NCBI GenBank assembly: GCA_964571855.1
Contig: CAZNDO010000038.1
Coordinates: forward strand, 1-19,211
Length of the DNA stretch: 19,211 nt
Source of the DNA: CAYYFX01 sp964571855
GTDB taxonomy: Bacteria; ARS69
Reading direction: 5' to 3'
The position numbers and the translations under genes were made by a program. The notes beneath the pieces were generated by a model. That model saw only the letters and a list, made by a program, of their open reading frames with translations, searched no databases and had not been told where the DNA came from. Shown piece after piece: positions 6,588 to 13,149 of the stretch (positions are counted from its first letter, which is position 1; every line of letters starts with the position of its first letter).

Positions 6588-7433
6588 ATGCCCTCGAGAC
6601 CGTTCGCCATCGTCCTCGGCACCGCGCAGGACGGCGGCTACCCGCACGTGGGCTGCGACTGCGCGGCCTGCTCGCGCGCCGTGACGGATCCGTCGCTCGC
6701 GCGGCGCGTGGCGTGCCTCGGACTCGTCCTGCGCGAGGGCACGGCGCTCGTGGACGCCACGCCGGACCTGCCCGCCCAGCTGCGCGCCCTGGCCGCCGCC
6801 GCGGGGCGTCCCGTGTCCGAGCCGCCGCGCGCCATCCTGCTCACGCACCTTCACGCCGGCCACGTGGCCGGCCTGCTCGCGCTCGGCCGCGAGGGGTGGG
6901 CCGGCAGCCGCATCGAGCTCTGGGCCACCGAGTCCTGCCTGGGCTGCCTGGAGCGCAACGAGCCGTTCGCGCGCCTCTTCTCCGAAGGGCATCTGCTCCC
7001 CCGCGTTCTCCACCTCGGCTGGGACGTGGCGCTGGACGAGCTCATGATCCAGCCGATCCTCGTGCCGCACCGCAACGAGCTGGGCGATACGGTGGCGTAC
7101 CGCATCGACGGCGGCGAGCGGTCCCTCTTCTACGCGCCGGACCTGGACGCCCTCACGTCCGACGTGCTCGGCCACGTCCGCGCCTGCGACACCGCCCTGC
7201 TGGACGGGACGTTCTTCCGCCGCACGGAGCTGTCGCGCGACGACGCGAACCTCGTGCGCCACCCGGCCATCGCGGACACCATGGCGCAGGCCTCGCCGGG
7301 GGACACGCGGATCGTCTTCACCCACCTGAACCACACGAACCCCGTCCTGGATCCGTCCTCGCGCGAGCGTGCCGCGGTGCAGGCCGTGGGCATGCGCGTG
7401 GCGCACGAAGGTGACACGTTCGATCTCGCGTGA
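6588..7433 (+). CDS. PqqB-like metallo-beta-lactamase-fold hydrolase
   Basis: 281 residues. The N-terminus LGTAQDGGYPHVGCDCAAC (residues 10-28, with C23, C25 and C28) is the signature of MBL proteins near PqqB. The metal motif is T86-HLHAGH-V, so the Asp of HxHxDH is Gly (G91). Later motifs include VPHRNELGDTVAY, FYAPDLDAL, LLDGTFF and the C-terminal FTHLNHTNP histidines. No other PQQ genes lie nearby, so cofactor synthesis is unlikely; proteins like this also occur in bacteria that do not make PQQ. Function unknown, probably a phosphodiesterase or hydrolase. GGAG lies upstream of ATG 6588. Divergent from the SDR-like gene; converges on the next gene with 19 bases between. Confidence 0.8.
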   Translation: MPSRPFAIVLGTAQDGGYPHVGCDCAACSRAVTDPSLARRVACLGLVLREGTALVDATPDLPAQLRALAAAAGRPVSEPPRAILLTHLHAGHVAGLLALGREGWAGSRIELWATESCLGCLERNEPFARLFSEGHLLPRVLHLGWDVALDELMIQPILVPHRNELGDTVAYRIDGGERSLFYAPDLDALTSDVLGHVRACDTALLDGTFFRRTELSRDDANLVRHPAIADTMAQASPGDTRIVFTHLNHTNPVLDPSSRERAAVQAVGMRVAHEGDTFDLA

Positions 7434-7452
7434 CGGCGGGCGGGGCAACGCC

Positions 7453-8106
7453 TCAGAGGTTGCGCGAGAGGCCCAGCGCGATCCCGGAGACGAAGTCCGT
7501 ATCGTCCGCCAGCAGCAGCTCGCCGCGGTACTCCACCGCGAGGCGGATCGAAGCGGCGGACGGGATCAGCGAGGCCAGGGACGCGAGCATCCCTACGCCG
7601 CCCCGCACCATGGGATCGAACGACGAGTCGCCCAGCACGGGATCCGAGTAGTAGCCCCCGCCGCCGCCGAGGAGGTAGAAGTCCCGCTGCTCGTCCGCGA
7701 TCGGCGGGAACCACAGGAGGTTCCCGGCGACGCCGTAGCTCTTCGCGGATACGCCGCCGAGGGGCCAGACCCGGGCGGACGCCTCCACCTGGACCGCCAT
7801 GTCCACGCCGGTGAACCATCCGATCCGGAGTTCCGGCTGGGCGCTGAACGTTCCGCCGGACGCCTCCGGGAGGACGATGCCGGCGATGCCGACCGAAAAC
7901 ACGAGGCCGTCGGCCGCGACTCCGACCGGCTCCGCGACTTCGGCTTCCTCCGCGCCCGGCGCGGCCTGGACCACGACCGGAGGGGGCGCCGGAGCCGGAG
8001 GGGGCTCGGGCACTTCACGGGGCGCGGGCGCGTCCTGCGCGACGGCGGGCGCGACGCCGAGGATCACGAGCATGAGGGCCCACGGCGCGGAACGGACGCG
8101 GCTCAT
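7453..8106 (-). CDS. Exported outer-membrane-type beta-barrel protein, function unknown
   Basis: 217 residues. A clear signal peptide (hydrophobic WALMLVILGVAPAVA, cleavage likely after AVA) is followed by a Pro/Ala-rich linker of about 30 residues. The rest has alternating hydrophobic, glycine-rich strands such as GLVFSVGIAGIVLP, QPELRIGWF, DFYLLGGGGGYYS and IRLAVEYRGELLLADD, ending in SGIALGLSRNL. This pattern fits a small 8-stranded outer-membrane barrel. The last residue is Leu rather than the usual aromatic, so membrane insertion is not certain. GGAGGAG lies 7 bases before ATG 8106, which settles the start. I do not recognise a named family. Confidence 0.72.
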   Translation of the reverse strand: MSRVRSAPWALMLVILGVAPAVAQDAPAPREVPEPPPAPAPPPVVVQAAPGAEEAEVAEPVGVAADGLVFSVGIAGIVLPEASGGTFSAQPELRIGWFTGVDMAVQVEASARVWPLGGVSAKSYGVAGNLLWFPPIADEQRDFYLLGGGGGYYSDPVLGDSSFDPMVRGGVGMLASLASLIPSAASIRLAVEYRGELLLADDTDFVSGIALGLSRNL

Positions 8107-8221
8107 CGAGATCTCCTCCGGGCGACCAGGCCCGCCGGTCCCGCGGGATCCCCGCGCGGACTGGATGCGGGCGGAACGGCGGCTACCTTAGCAAAGGACG
8201 GCGCGTCCCGCCTCCCCCGCC

Positions 8222-8251
8222 TTGACACCGGACGAAGCCCGCGCCGATGCT
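8222..8251 (+). promoter_or_regulatory. Weak candidate promoter of the NAD-kinase-like gene
   Basis: A perfect TTGACA (8222-8227) with GATGCT (8246-8251) after 18 bases. The -10 element matches only 3 of 6. The predicted start near 8258 leaves just enough leader for the GGAGG ribosome binding site (8265-8269). Confidence 0.3.
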
Positions 8252-8276
8252 GGATCCACCCTGCGGAGGTCGCACC

Positions 8277-8981
8277 ATGGCCGTGTCCACGAAGGGGAAG
8301 CGGATCCTCGTCCTCGGACGGGACTCCGACGTCATCCTCCCGCTGGTGCGCCAGGCCGGATTCCTGCTCGTCGAGGACGCCCCGGACGTGGTCATCACGT
8401 ACGGCGGGGACGGATTGCTCCTCCACAGCGAGCGGGAGTGGCCGGGCGTCCCGAAGCTGCCCCTGCGCAACAGCCGGCACGGGAAGAAGTGCGAGCCGCG
8501 GACGGTGCAGGAGGCGCTGGACCGCCTGGCCCGCGGCGAACTGCTCCCGGTCCGGCAGGCGAAGGTCCGCGCGGACCTCAAGGGCGAGAGCCGCGTGGGC
8601 CTGAACGACATCATCGTGCACAACGCCCGCCCCACCGCCACCGTCCGCTGCCGCGTCCGCATCGACGGCCGCCCCTTCGGCGGCGAGGTCGTGGGCGACG
8701 GCGTGGTCGTGGCCACGCCCTTCGGCTCCACCGCGTACTACCGCTCCATCACGCGCAGCACGTTCGACGTGGGCCTCGGCGTCGCGTTCAACAACTCCAC
8801 CGAGCCGGTGGACCACCTGGTCCTGCCGGAGAGCGCCCACGTCCGCGTGGTGATCACCCGCGGCCCCGCCCTCGTCGCCGCGGACAACGATCCGCACCCG
8901 CTGCCCATGGACGAAGGCGACGAGGTCCTGATCCAGCGCCACGACGCCGACGCCGTGATCCTCCGCTCGACCGAGGACTGA
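8277..8981 (+). CDS. Short NAD kinase-family protein
   Basis: 234 residues from ATG 8277, with GGAGG 7 bases upstream. NAD kinases phosphorylate NAD(H) to NADP(H). Family motifs seen: GGDG at 43-46 (ITYGGDGLLL), a NE-type motif as N110-D111 (GLNDIIVH), and GDGVVVATPFGSTAYY at 140-155, the counterpart of DGxxxSTPTGSTAY. It is clearly shorter than typical bacterial NADK (about 290): the N-terminal part before GGDG is only about 42 residues. The usual G-x-N-x-G-x-L-G-F-L after GGDG is replaced by GVPKLPLRNSRHGKKC. The SAGGP after GSTAY is replaced by SITRS. Fold assignment is good; donor, acceptor and activity are open. A longer in-frame ATG (8247) lacks a ribosome site. Confidence 0.78.
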   Translation: MAVSTKGKRILVLGRDSDVILPLVRQAGFLLVEDAPDVVITYGGDGLLLHSEREWPGVPKLPLRNSRHGKKCEPRTVQEALDRLARGELLPVRQAKVRADLKGESRVGLNDIIVHNARPTATVRCRVRIDGRPFGGEVVGDGVVVATPFGSTAYYRSITRSTFDVGLGVAFNNSTEPVDHLVLPESAHVRVVITRGPALVAADNDPHPLPMDEGDEVLIQRHDADAVILRSTED

Positions 8982-9008
8982 CCGGGTCGACCGGGCGCCC
9001 ATCCGTGT

Positions 9009-9209
9009 GACAGCTCGGCTCCGATCCGCGGCGGTGGGTTCGCTCGGTGCGGATCGCGTGCGTCCGGGGCCGGGCCTCTCTGCCGCGGACGCCTTCCCGG
9101 CGACACGACGTCGCCGGAAGGGCGTCCGCTGCGGAGAGGCCCGCCCCCGGACGCGCGCGTTCCTCGGACGAGCGGAGCCTCGGCCGCCGCGATTCGGAGC
9201 CGAGCTGTC
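9009..9209. repeat. Large imperfect palindrome B between convergent genes
   Basis: The outer stem is 16 perfect pairs (9009-9024 with 9194-9209), followed by a further 8-base match after two mismatches. The inner stem pairs 9056-9091 with 9123-9158 at 32 of 36 positions. The tip is an 8-bp perfect stem (9097-9104 with 9110-9117, loop ACGAC) extended by more pairs down to 9091. The sequence between stems (about 9035-9055 and 9159-9183) is only weakly complementary. It fills almost the whole gap between the NAD-kinase-like stop (8981) and the aminotransferase stop (9216), so it may act as a bidirectional terminator. Its core is repeated near 19021-19160. Confidence 0.88.
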
Positions 9210-9215
9210 GTGAGG

Positions 9216-10349
9216 TCAGCCGCGCGATCCCGAGGCCGGCGCGCGGCCTTCGAGGACGTCGGCGATCATCTCGTTCGGCGTGTCGATGGACAGGCCGTTC
9301 GCCGGGTCGGCCATCATGCGGCCGATGTCGTCGACGAGCGCCATCGTGACGGGGCCCGGCGTGCCGTCGCCCACCGGGACGCCGGCGATGGACGTGATGG
9401 GCATCACGCCGGCGCCCGTGCCGGTCATGAAGCACTCCTTGTCCGCGCCGACGAGGTCGATGGGCATCAGGTCATCCCGCACCACGACGCGGTAGCCGCG
9501 CCGCTGCGCCAGCTTCATCACGGCGCCGCGCGTGATCCCCACGAGGCAGTACTGGCTGGACGGGGTGATCAGCTCCACGCACGACGGGTCGGACTCCCAG
9601 CCCGGCCGCCGCACGACGGAGAAGATGTTGTCCACCGTGGCCTCGGCCACGAAACCCGCGGCGTTGAGCATGAGCGACTCCACGTACGGCGTGCCGCGCG
9701 TGCCCTCCTGCAGGGCCAGGACGTTGTTGAGGTAGTTGTTGCTCTTGATGTTCGGGTCCAGCGTGGAGGCGTCCGGACGGCGGATGCGGCGCGACAGCCC
9801 GAGCGGGATCCCCTTCCCGTACGCCTCGCGCGAGTACAGCCGGATCGTGCTCACGATGGCGAACACGGTGGGCGTGATGCACTTCAGCGGGTTGATCCCG
9901 AGATCCCCCATGCCGCGCGTGACCACGAGCCGGATGTAGCCGTTGCCCTCCGGGAAGTCCACGCGGCGGCAGGTCTCCAGCAGGCGCTCCGTGAGGTGGA
10001 AGCGATCGATCGGCAGCGCCACGTCGATCTTCGCGGCGGACGACTCCATCCGCTCCAGGTGCTCGCGGTACAGGAAGATGCTGCGGTTCCGGATCAGGAT
10101 GCCCTCGAAGACCGCGTCCCCGTACAGGCTCACGTGGTCCAGCGGGGACAGTCCGATCTCATCGAGGCGGAAGATGCCTTCGCGCCGCCGCAGGCCGGAC
10201 GGATCCGGCATGTCCGCGGCATCCGCGGAGTCCAGCAGCGAACGGGGCGTGACACCCTCGACCACCGGCATGCTCACCCAGACGCGGGCGCGGCTCGCCA
10301 CGTCCCGAAGGGCCTCGATGGCGGCCTCCATTGCCTTCCGGTCACGCAA
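9216..10349 (-). CDS. ilvE: Class IV aminotransferase, probable branched-chain (IlvE)
   Basis: 377 residues from TTG 10349. A PLP enzyme of fold type IV, most likely the last step of Leu/Ile/Val synthesis. Seen: LSPLDHVSLYGDAVFEGI (68-84), the PLP lysine in PNIKSNNYLNNVLAL (K202), GFVAEATVDNIF with the conserved Glu, and ECFMTGTGAGVMPI followed by GTPGPVT, typical of branched-chain transaminases. D-amino-acid or aminodeoxychorismate-lyase specificity cannot be excluded. It is longer than usual (about 300-310) because of about 55 extra N-terminal residues and a C-terminal tail. The TTG start has GGAGG 6 bases upstream and an in-frame TGA two codons before it; ATG 10331 is the only other option and is 24 bases from that site. 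The gene is preceded by an unusually long structured leader. Confidence 0.85.
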   Translation of the reverse strand: MRDRKAMEAAIEALRDVASRARVWVSMPVVEGVTPRSLLDSADAADMPDPSGLRRREGIFRLDEIGLSPLDHVSLYGDAVFEGILIRNRSIFLYREHLERMESSAAKIDVALPIDRFHLTERLLETCRRVDFPEGNGYIRLVVTRGMGDLGINPLKCITPTVFAIVSTIRLYSREAYGKGIPLGLSRRIRRPDASTLDPNIKSNNYLNNVLALQEGTRGTPYVESLMLNAAGFVAEATVDNIFSVVRRPGWESDPSCVELITPSSQYCLVGITRGAVMKLAQRRGYRVVVRDDLMPIDLVGADKECFMTGTGAGVMPITSIAGVPVGDGTPGPVTMALVDDIGRMMADPANGLSIDTPNEMIADVLEGRAPASGSRG

Positions 10350-10355
10350 GGGTCA

Positions 10356-10360
10356 CCTCC
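10356..10360 (-). promoter_or_regulatory. Ribosome binding site fixing a TTG start
   Basis: GGAGG (followed by TGACCC) lies 6 bases before TTG 10349. An in-frame TGA at 10353-10355 excludes any longer form of the aminotransferase. Confidence 0.65.
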
Positions 10361-10442
10361 GCGGCGCATGGGCGAGGCCGGGGCGCAACTCGCCGGAACT
10401 CCAAGATACCCCATCCGTCCGCCCCTGCCACCCCCGGGCGGG

Positions 10443-10504
10443 CCGGCGGAACCTGCGGGAAGATCCCCAGGTTTGGATGCGGCTGCGCCGCCTCCATCCG
10501 CCGG
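10443..10504. other. Compact three-way-junction structure
   Basis: A closing stem CCGGCGGA/TCCGCCGG (10443-10450 with 10497-10504, 8 bp) encloses two abutting hairpins. The first is 10451-10472 (8 bp with one bulged C, loop AAGAT). The second is 10474-10496 (9 bp with one T-C mismatch, loop TGC). Only one base (10473) is unpaired at the junction. Read on the minus strand it would lie about 94 bases upstream of the aminotransferase start. No known riboswitch consensus is recognised. Confidence 0.55.
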
Positions 10505-10608
10505 ATCACCGCGCGCCCGATCCCGGGCGATCCTGCGTCTTCGTCGCGGCAGTCGGCTCGGGAACTCCGCTCGCGGGTGGGACGCCGGAACGTCCGGCGC
10601 GCAGGCGC

Positions 10609-10624
10609 GACCGCGCGCGCGGTC
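10609..10624. promoter_or_regulatory. 16-base perfect palindrome, possible operator
   Basis: GACCGCGCGCGCGGTC is a perfect 16-base inverted repeat. It lies just downstream of the predicted minus-strand start site (near 10632) for the aminotransferase gene. It could be a dimeric repressor site or a small RNA hairpin; GC-rich chance occurrence is possible. Confidence 0.3.
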
Positions 10625-10638
10625 CGGCATGGTGGCCG

Positions 10639-10668
10639 AGCCTAGGACGCGTCCCCGGGACCAGTCAA
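10639..10668 (-). promoter_or_regulatory. Candidate promoter of the aminotransferase gene
   Basis: On the minus strand, TTGACT (10668-10663), an 18-base spacer and TAGGCT (10644-10639). A start near 10632 would give a leader of about 283 bases ahead of TTG 10349. Confidence 0.4.
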
Positions 10669-10704
10669 CGGAAGGCGGGCGCGTCCGCCGCCGGGAGGGC
10701 GCCG

Positions 10705-10733
10705 TTGCGGGTCGCGCGTGGCTCCCGTACACT
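10705..10733 (+). promoter_or_regulatory. Candidate promoter of the exported protein / peptidase / rnr run
   Basis: TTGCGG (10705-10710), exactly 17 bases, and TACACT (10728-10733). The start would be near 10740, about 37 bases before ATG 10777. Confidence 0.5.
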
Positions 10734-10776
10734 CGAAGTCCCTCCCGTACCGTGATCCGATTCCGAAGGGAGTCCG

Positions 10777-11547
10777 ATGCCTCGCATCCGCCTTGCCGCC
10801 GCGCTGTTCGCCGCGGCGCTGTCCGCCGCGGGCGCCGCCCGCGGCCAGGTCCTGAAGGACCTGACCCCCGTGGAGCTGCACTACGTGATCCTGCACGGCG
10901 AGCCCTTCGCGCCGGTGGGAACGGCCGACGTGTCGTTCCGCCCCGTGGACACGCCCCGCGGCCGCCGGCTCGAGGTGAAGTCGGCCGCGTCGTACGTGAT
11001 CCCGCGGGAGCCCACGCCGTTCGCGTACGAGGAGACGGCCACGCTCGTCTGCGACGCCACCGGCGTGCTGAAGTTCGACACGGAGGCGCGCGCCGAGGGC
11101 GACGAGCGCAAGAACACCGCGTTGCGTGCCGGCCGCGACTTCCAGGTCACGACCACGTTCCAGGACAAGAAGCGCACGTACACGATCACGTCGGACGTGC
11201 GCCGCACGAACTTCGGGATGTTCTGCGCCGGCTTCCTGGCCGAGCCCCTCGCCGAGGGGGACTTCTTCGCCGACTTCCCGCTGCTGTACCCGGTGGGCGG
11301 GGATCACAAGGCGCGGCAGCGGTTCCGCGAGGCCATCCTCCCCTTCCAGGCCACGCCGGCGCGCACCATCCCCACGATCATCACGCGCCTGGAGAAGCCG
11401 GACAAGACGTCGGACCGGTACTGGAACGCGGCGCACGCGCACGAGATCCTGCTGCGCCTGGAGGAGACCACGAGCTTCGGCGTCATGGTCTACCGCCTGG
11501 AGACGGTCAACGGCGAGCCCGTGGACGCGTCGAAGCTGCTGCCGTGA
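10777..11547 (+). CDS. Exported protein of unknown function
   Basis: 256 residues. A signal peptide is clear (RIRLAAALFAAALSAAGAARG, cleavage near residues 22-24). The mature part is rich in beta-strand patterns (VELHYVILHGEPFAPVGTADVSF, SAASYVIPREPTPFAYEETATLVC, RDFQVTTTFQDKKRTYTITSD). That layout resembles small periplasmic beta-proteins of the DUF3108/DUF6134 kind, a resemblance only. GGGAG precedes ATG 10777 and a good promoter lies just upstream. Its stop overlaps the next start as GTGA, so it probably leads an operon with the metallopeptidase and RNase R. No catalytic motif is recognised. Confidence 0.75.
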   Translation: MPRIRLAAALFAAALSAAGAARGQVLKDLTPVELHYVILHGEPFAPVGTADVSFRPVDTPRGRRLEVKSAASYVIPREPTPFAYEETATLVCDATGVLKFDTEARAEGDERKNTALRAGRDFQVTTTFQDKKRTYTITSDVRRTNFGMFCAGFLAEPLAEGDFFADFPLLYPVGGDHKARQRFREAILPFQATPARTIPTIITRLEKPDKTSDRYWNAAHAHEILLRLEETTSFGVMVYRLETVNGEPVDASKLLP

Positions 11548-13145
11548 ACGCGGCGGACCTCGCCCGCCGGCTGGACGAGCACGAGACGGCGCGCGCGGAC
11601 CTGGAGCGCCGCGAGCGCGAGGCCGGCTGGAACCTGGCGCGGACGGCGGAGGAACGCTGGGAGCGCGAGGCCGCGGAGCTGTCCGCCCGCACGCGACGGC
11701 TGCTCTCGGATCCCGGCGCGTTCGCGGCGCTGTCCGCCGCGCGCGAGGCCGGCGCTCCCGCGGATGCGGACCTCGCGCGGCGGCTGGAGCTGGTGTGGCG
11801 GGACCACGCGGCGAACCAGGCGCGTCCGGAGCTTCTCGAGAAGCTGGCCGCGCTGGAGGCGAGGGCGGAGTCCACGTACTCGTCGTTCCGGCCGGAGCTG
11901 GACGGTGTCCCGGTCTCGGAGAACGAGATCCGCCGCGTCCTGCGGGAGTCGGACGACCCCGCGCGCCGGAAGCGCGCGTGGGAGGCGTCCAAGGCGCAGG
12001 GCCCGGTCGTGGCGCCGCTGGTGATGGAAATGGTGGCGCTCCGGAACCGGATCGCGGCCGAGGCCGGCGCGCGGGACTTCTTCGCCCTGGATCTGGAACG
12101 CTCCGAGATCGCGGAGGCGGAACTCCTGGACATCCTCGCCCGCGTGGAGGCGCTGACCGACGCGCCGCACGCGGAGCTCGTGCGGGAGCTGTTCGCGCGG
12201 CTGGCGAAGCGGTTCGGCATCCGTCCGGACGAGGTGCGCCCGTGGCACCTGGCGGACCCGTTCTTCCAGGAGGCGATCGCCCCGGAAGGTCTCGAGCTGA
12301 CACCCTTCTACGCGGGCGTGGACCTGGAGCAGCTCGCGCGCGAGGCGCTCTCGCGCATGGGCTTCGACGTCGCCGCCATGCTCGCCCGCTCGGACCTGTA
12401 CCCCCGGGAGGGGAAGAACCAGCACGCGTTCTGCACGCACGTGGACCGGATGACCGGCGATATCCGCATCCTGTGCAACCTGGCGCCGGACGAGTACTGG
12501 GCCGACACGATCCTCCACGAGCTGGGTCACGGCGTGTACGACGACGGGCTGGCCCCGGACCTCCCCTGGCGGCTGCGCGAGGCGTCGCACCTCCTGACGA
12601 CCGAGGCGGTGGCGCTGCTGTTCGGCCGGCTGGCCACGAACCCGGACTGGATGATCCGCGTGCTCGGCGCGGACGCGACGGCCGTGGAGCGGATCCGGGA
12701 ACCGCTGCGACGCCACGCGCGCACCCGGCAGCTCCTGTTCCCGCGCTGGGTGCTGGTGATGACGCACTTCGAGCGCGCGCTGTACGCGGGCGCGGCGGAT
12801 CCCTCCACGCTGTGGTGGGATCTCGTGGAGCGCTACCAGCGCGTGCCGCGCCCGGACGGACGGCGCGCACCGGACTGGGCATGCAAGCTGCACGTGGCGC
12901 TCGCGCCCGTGTACTACCACAACTACCTGCTCGGGGATCTCGCCGCCTCGCAGCTGGATGCGTGGCTCGCGCGGGAGACCGGCACGCCGTTCTGGTTCGA
13001 GCGGCGCGAGACCGCGGAGCTGCTGCGGACGCGCCTCTTCGCGCCGGGCGCGCGCCGGGCGTGGAACGGGACCCTCCGCCACGCCACCGGCGACGGGCTG
13101 GAGCCCGCGTACTACGTGGAGCAGTTCATCGCCGGGCCGGCCTGA
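11544..13145 (+). CDS. M2/M3-type zinc metallopeptidase
   Basis: 533 residues from GTG 11544. The HExxH zinc motif is HELGH at 325-329 (DTILHELGHGVYD), and E354 in LLTTEAVALLF, 25 residues after H329, is the probable third ligand. This spacing is typical of M3 oligopeptidases and close to that of M2 dipeptidyl-carboxypeptidases. The long helical N-terminal half and motifs such as RPELDGVPVSENEIRRVLRESD, and YYHNYLLGDLAASQL near the end, fit this group. The protein has no signal peptide, so it probably degrades peptides in the cytoplasm. The start overlaps the preceding stop by 4 bases without a clear ribosome site, implying coupled translation. The frame is open far upstream but that part overlaps the exported-protein gene and is not coding. 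Confidence 0.88.
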   Translation: MNAADLARRLDEHETARADLERREREAGWNLARTAEERWEREAAELSARTRRLLSDPGAFAALSAAREAGAPADADLARRLELVWRDHAANQARPELLEKLAALEARAESTYSSFRPELDGVPVSENEIRRVLRESDDPARRKRAWEASKAQGPVVAPLVMEMVALRNRIAAEAGARDFFALDLERSEIAEAELLDILARVEALTDAPHAELVRELFARLAKRFGIRPDEVRPWHLADPFFQEAIAPEGLELTPFYAGVDLEQLAREALSRMGFDVAAMLARSDLYPREGKNQHAFCTHVDRMTGDIRILCNLAPDEYWADTILHELGHGVYDDGLAPDLPWRLREASHLLTTEAVALLFGRLATNPDWMIRVLGADATAVERIREPLRRHARTRQLLFPRWVLVMTHFERALYAGAADPSTLWWDLVERYQRVPRPDGRRAPDWACKLHVALAPVYYHNYLLGDLAASQLDAWLARETGTPFWFERRETAELLRTRLFAPGARRAWNGTLRHATGDGLEPAYYVEQFIAGPA

Positions 13146-13149
13146 CCGG

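Larger units (their letters stand above)
10350..10776. other. 427-base divergent intergenic region with structured elements
   Basis: I see no credible gene. It contains a three-way junction (10443-10504), a 7-bp hairpin (10583-10589 with 10593-10599), a 16-base perfect palindrome (10609-10624), and divergent candidate promoters at 10639-10668 (minus) and 10705-10733 (plus). The one longish minus-strand frame across it is Arg/Pro/Ala-rich and runs into the aminotransferase in another frame, so it is judged spurious. Confidence 0.6.

Noticed and set aside
9007..9213. Small proteins encoded on both strands of palindrome B that resemble each other and a frame in palindrome D
   Set aside because: The similarity is a direct result of the palindromic and repeated DNA; there is no ribosome site.
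10414..10434. T-box-like GGGTGGCA on the minus strand in the aminotransferase leader
   Set aside because: Only the first eight bases fit; the following ACCGCG is absent, and the bulge base would not match the A discriminator of Leu, Ile or Val tRNAs. No specifier stem was found.
10274..10732. 152-codon minus-strand frame in the aminotransferase leader as a small gene or leader peptide
   Set aside because: Arg/Pro/Gly-rich, no ribosome site, no run of branched-chain codons, and it ends inside the aminotransferase in another frame.
9210..11543. Upstream extension of the metallopeptidase frame
   Set aside because: It overlaps the aminotransferase and the exported-protein gene and has shadow composition; the peptidase begins at GTG 11544.
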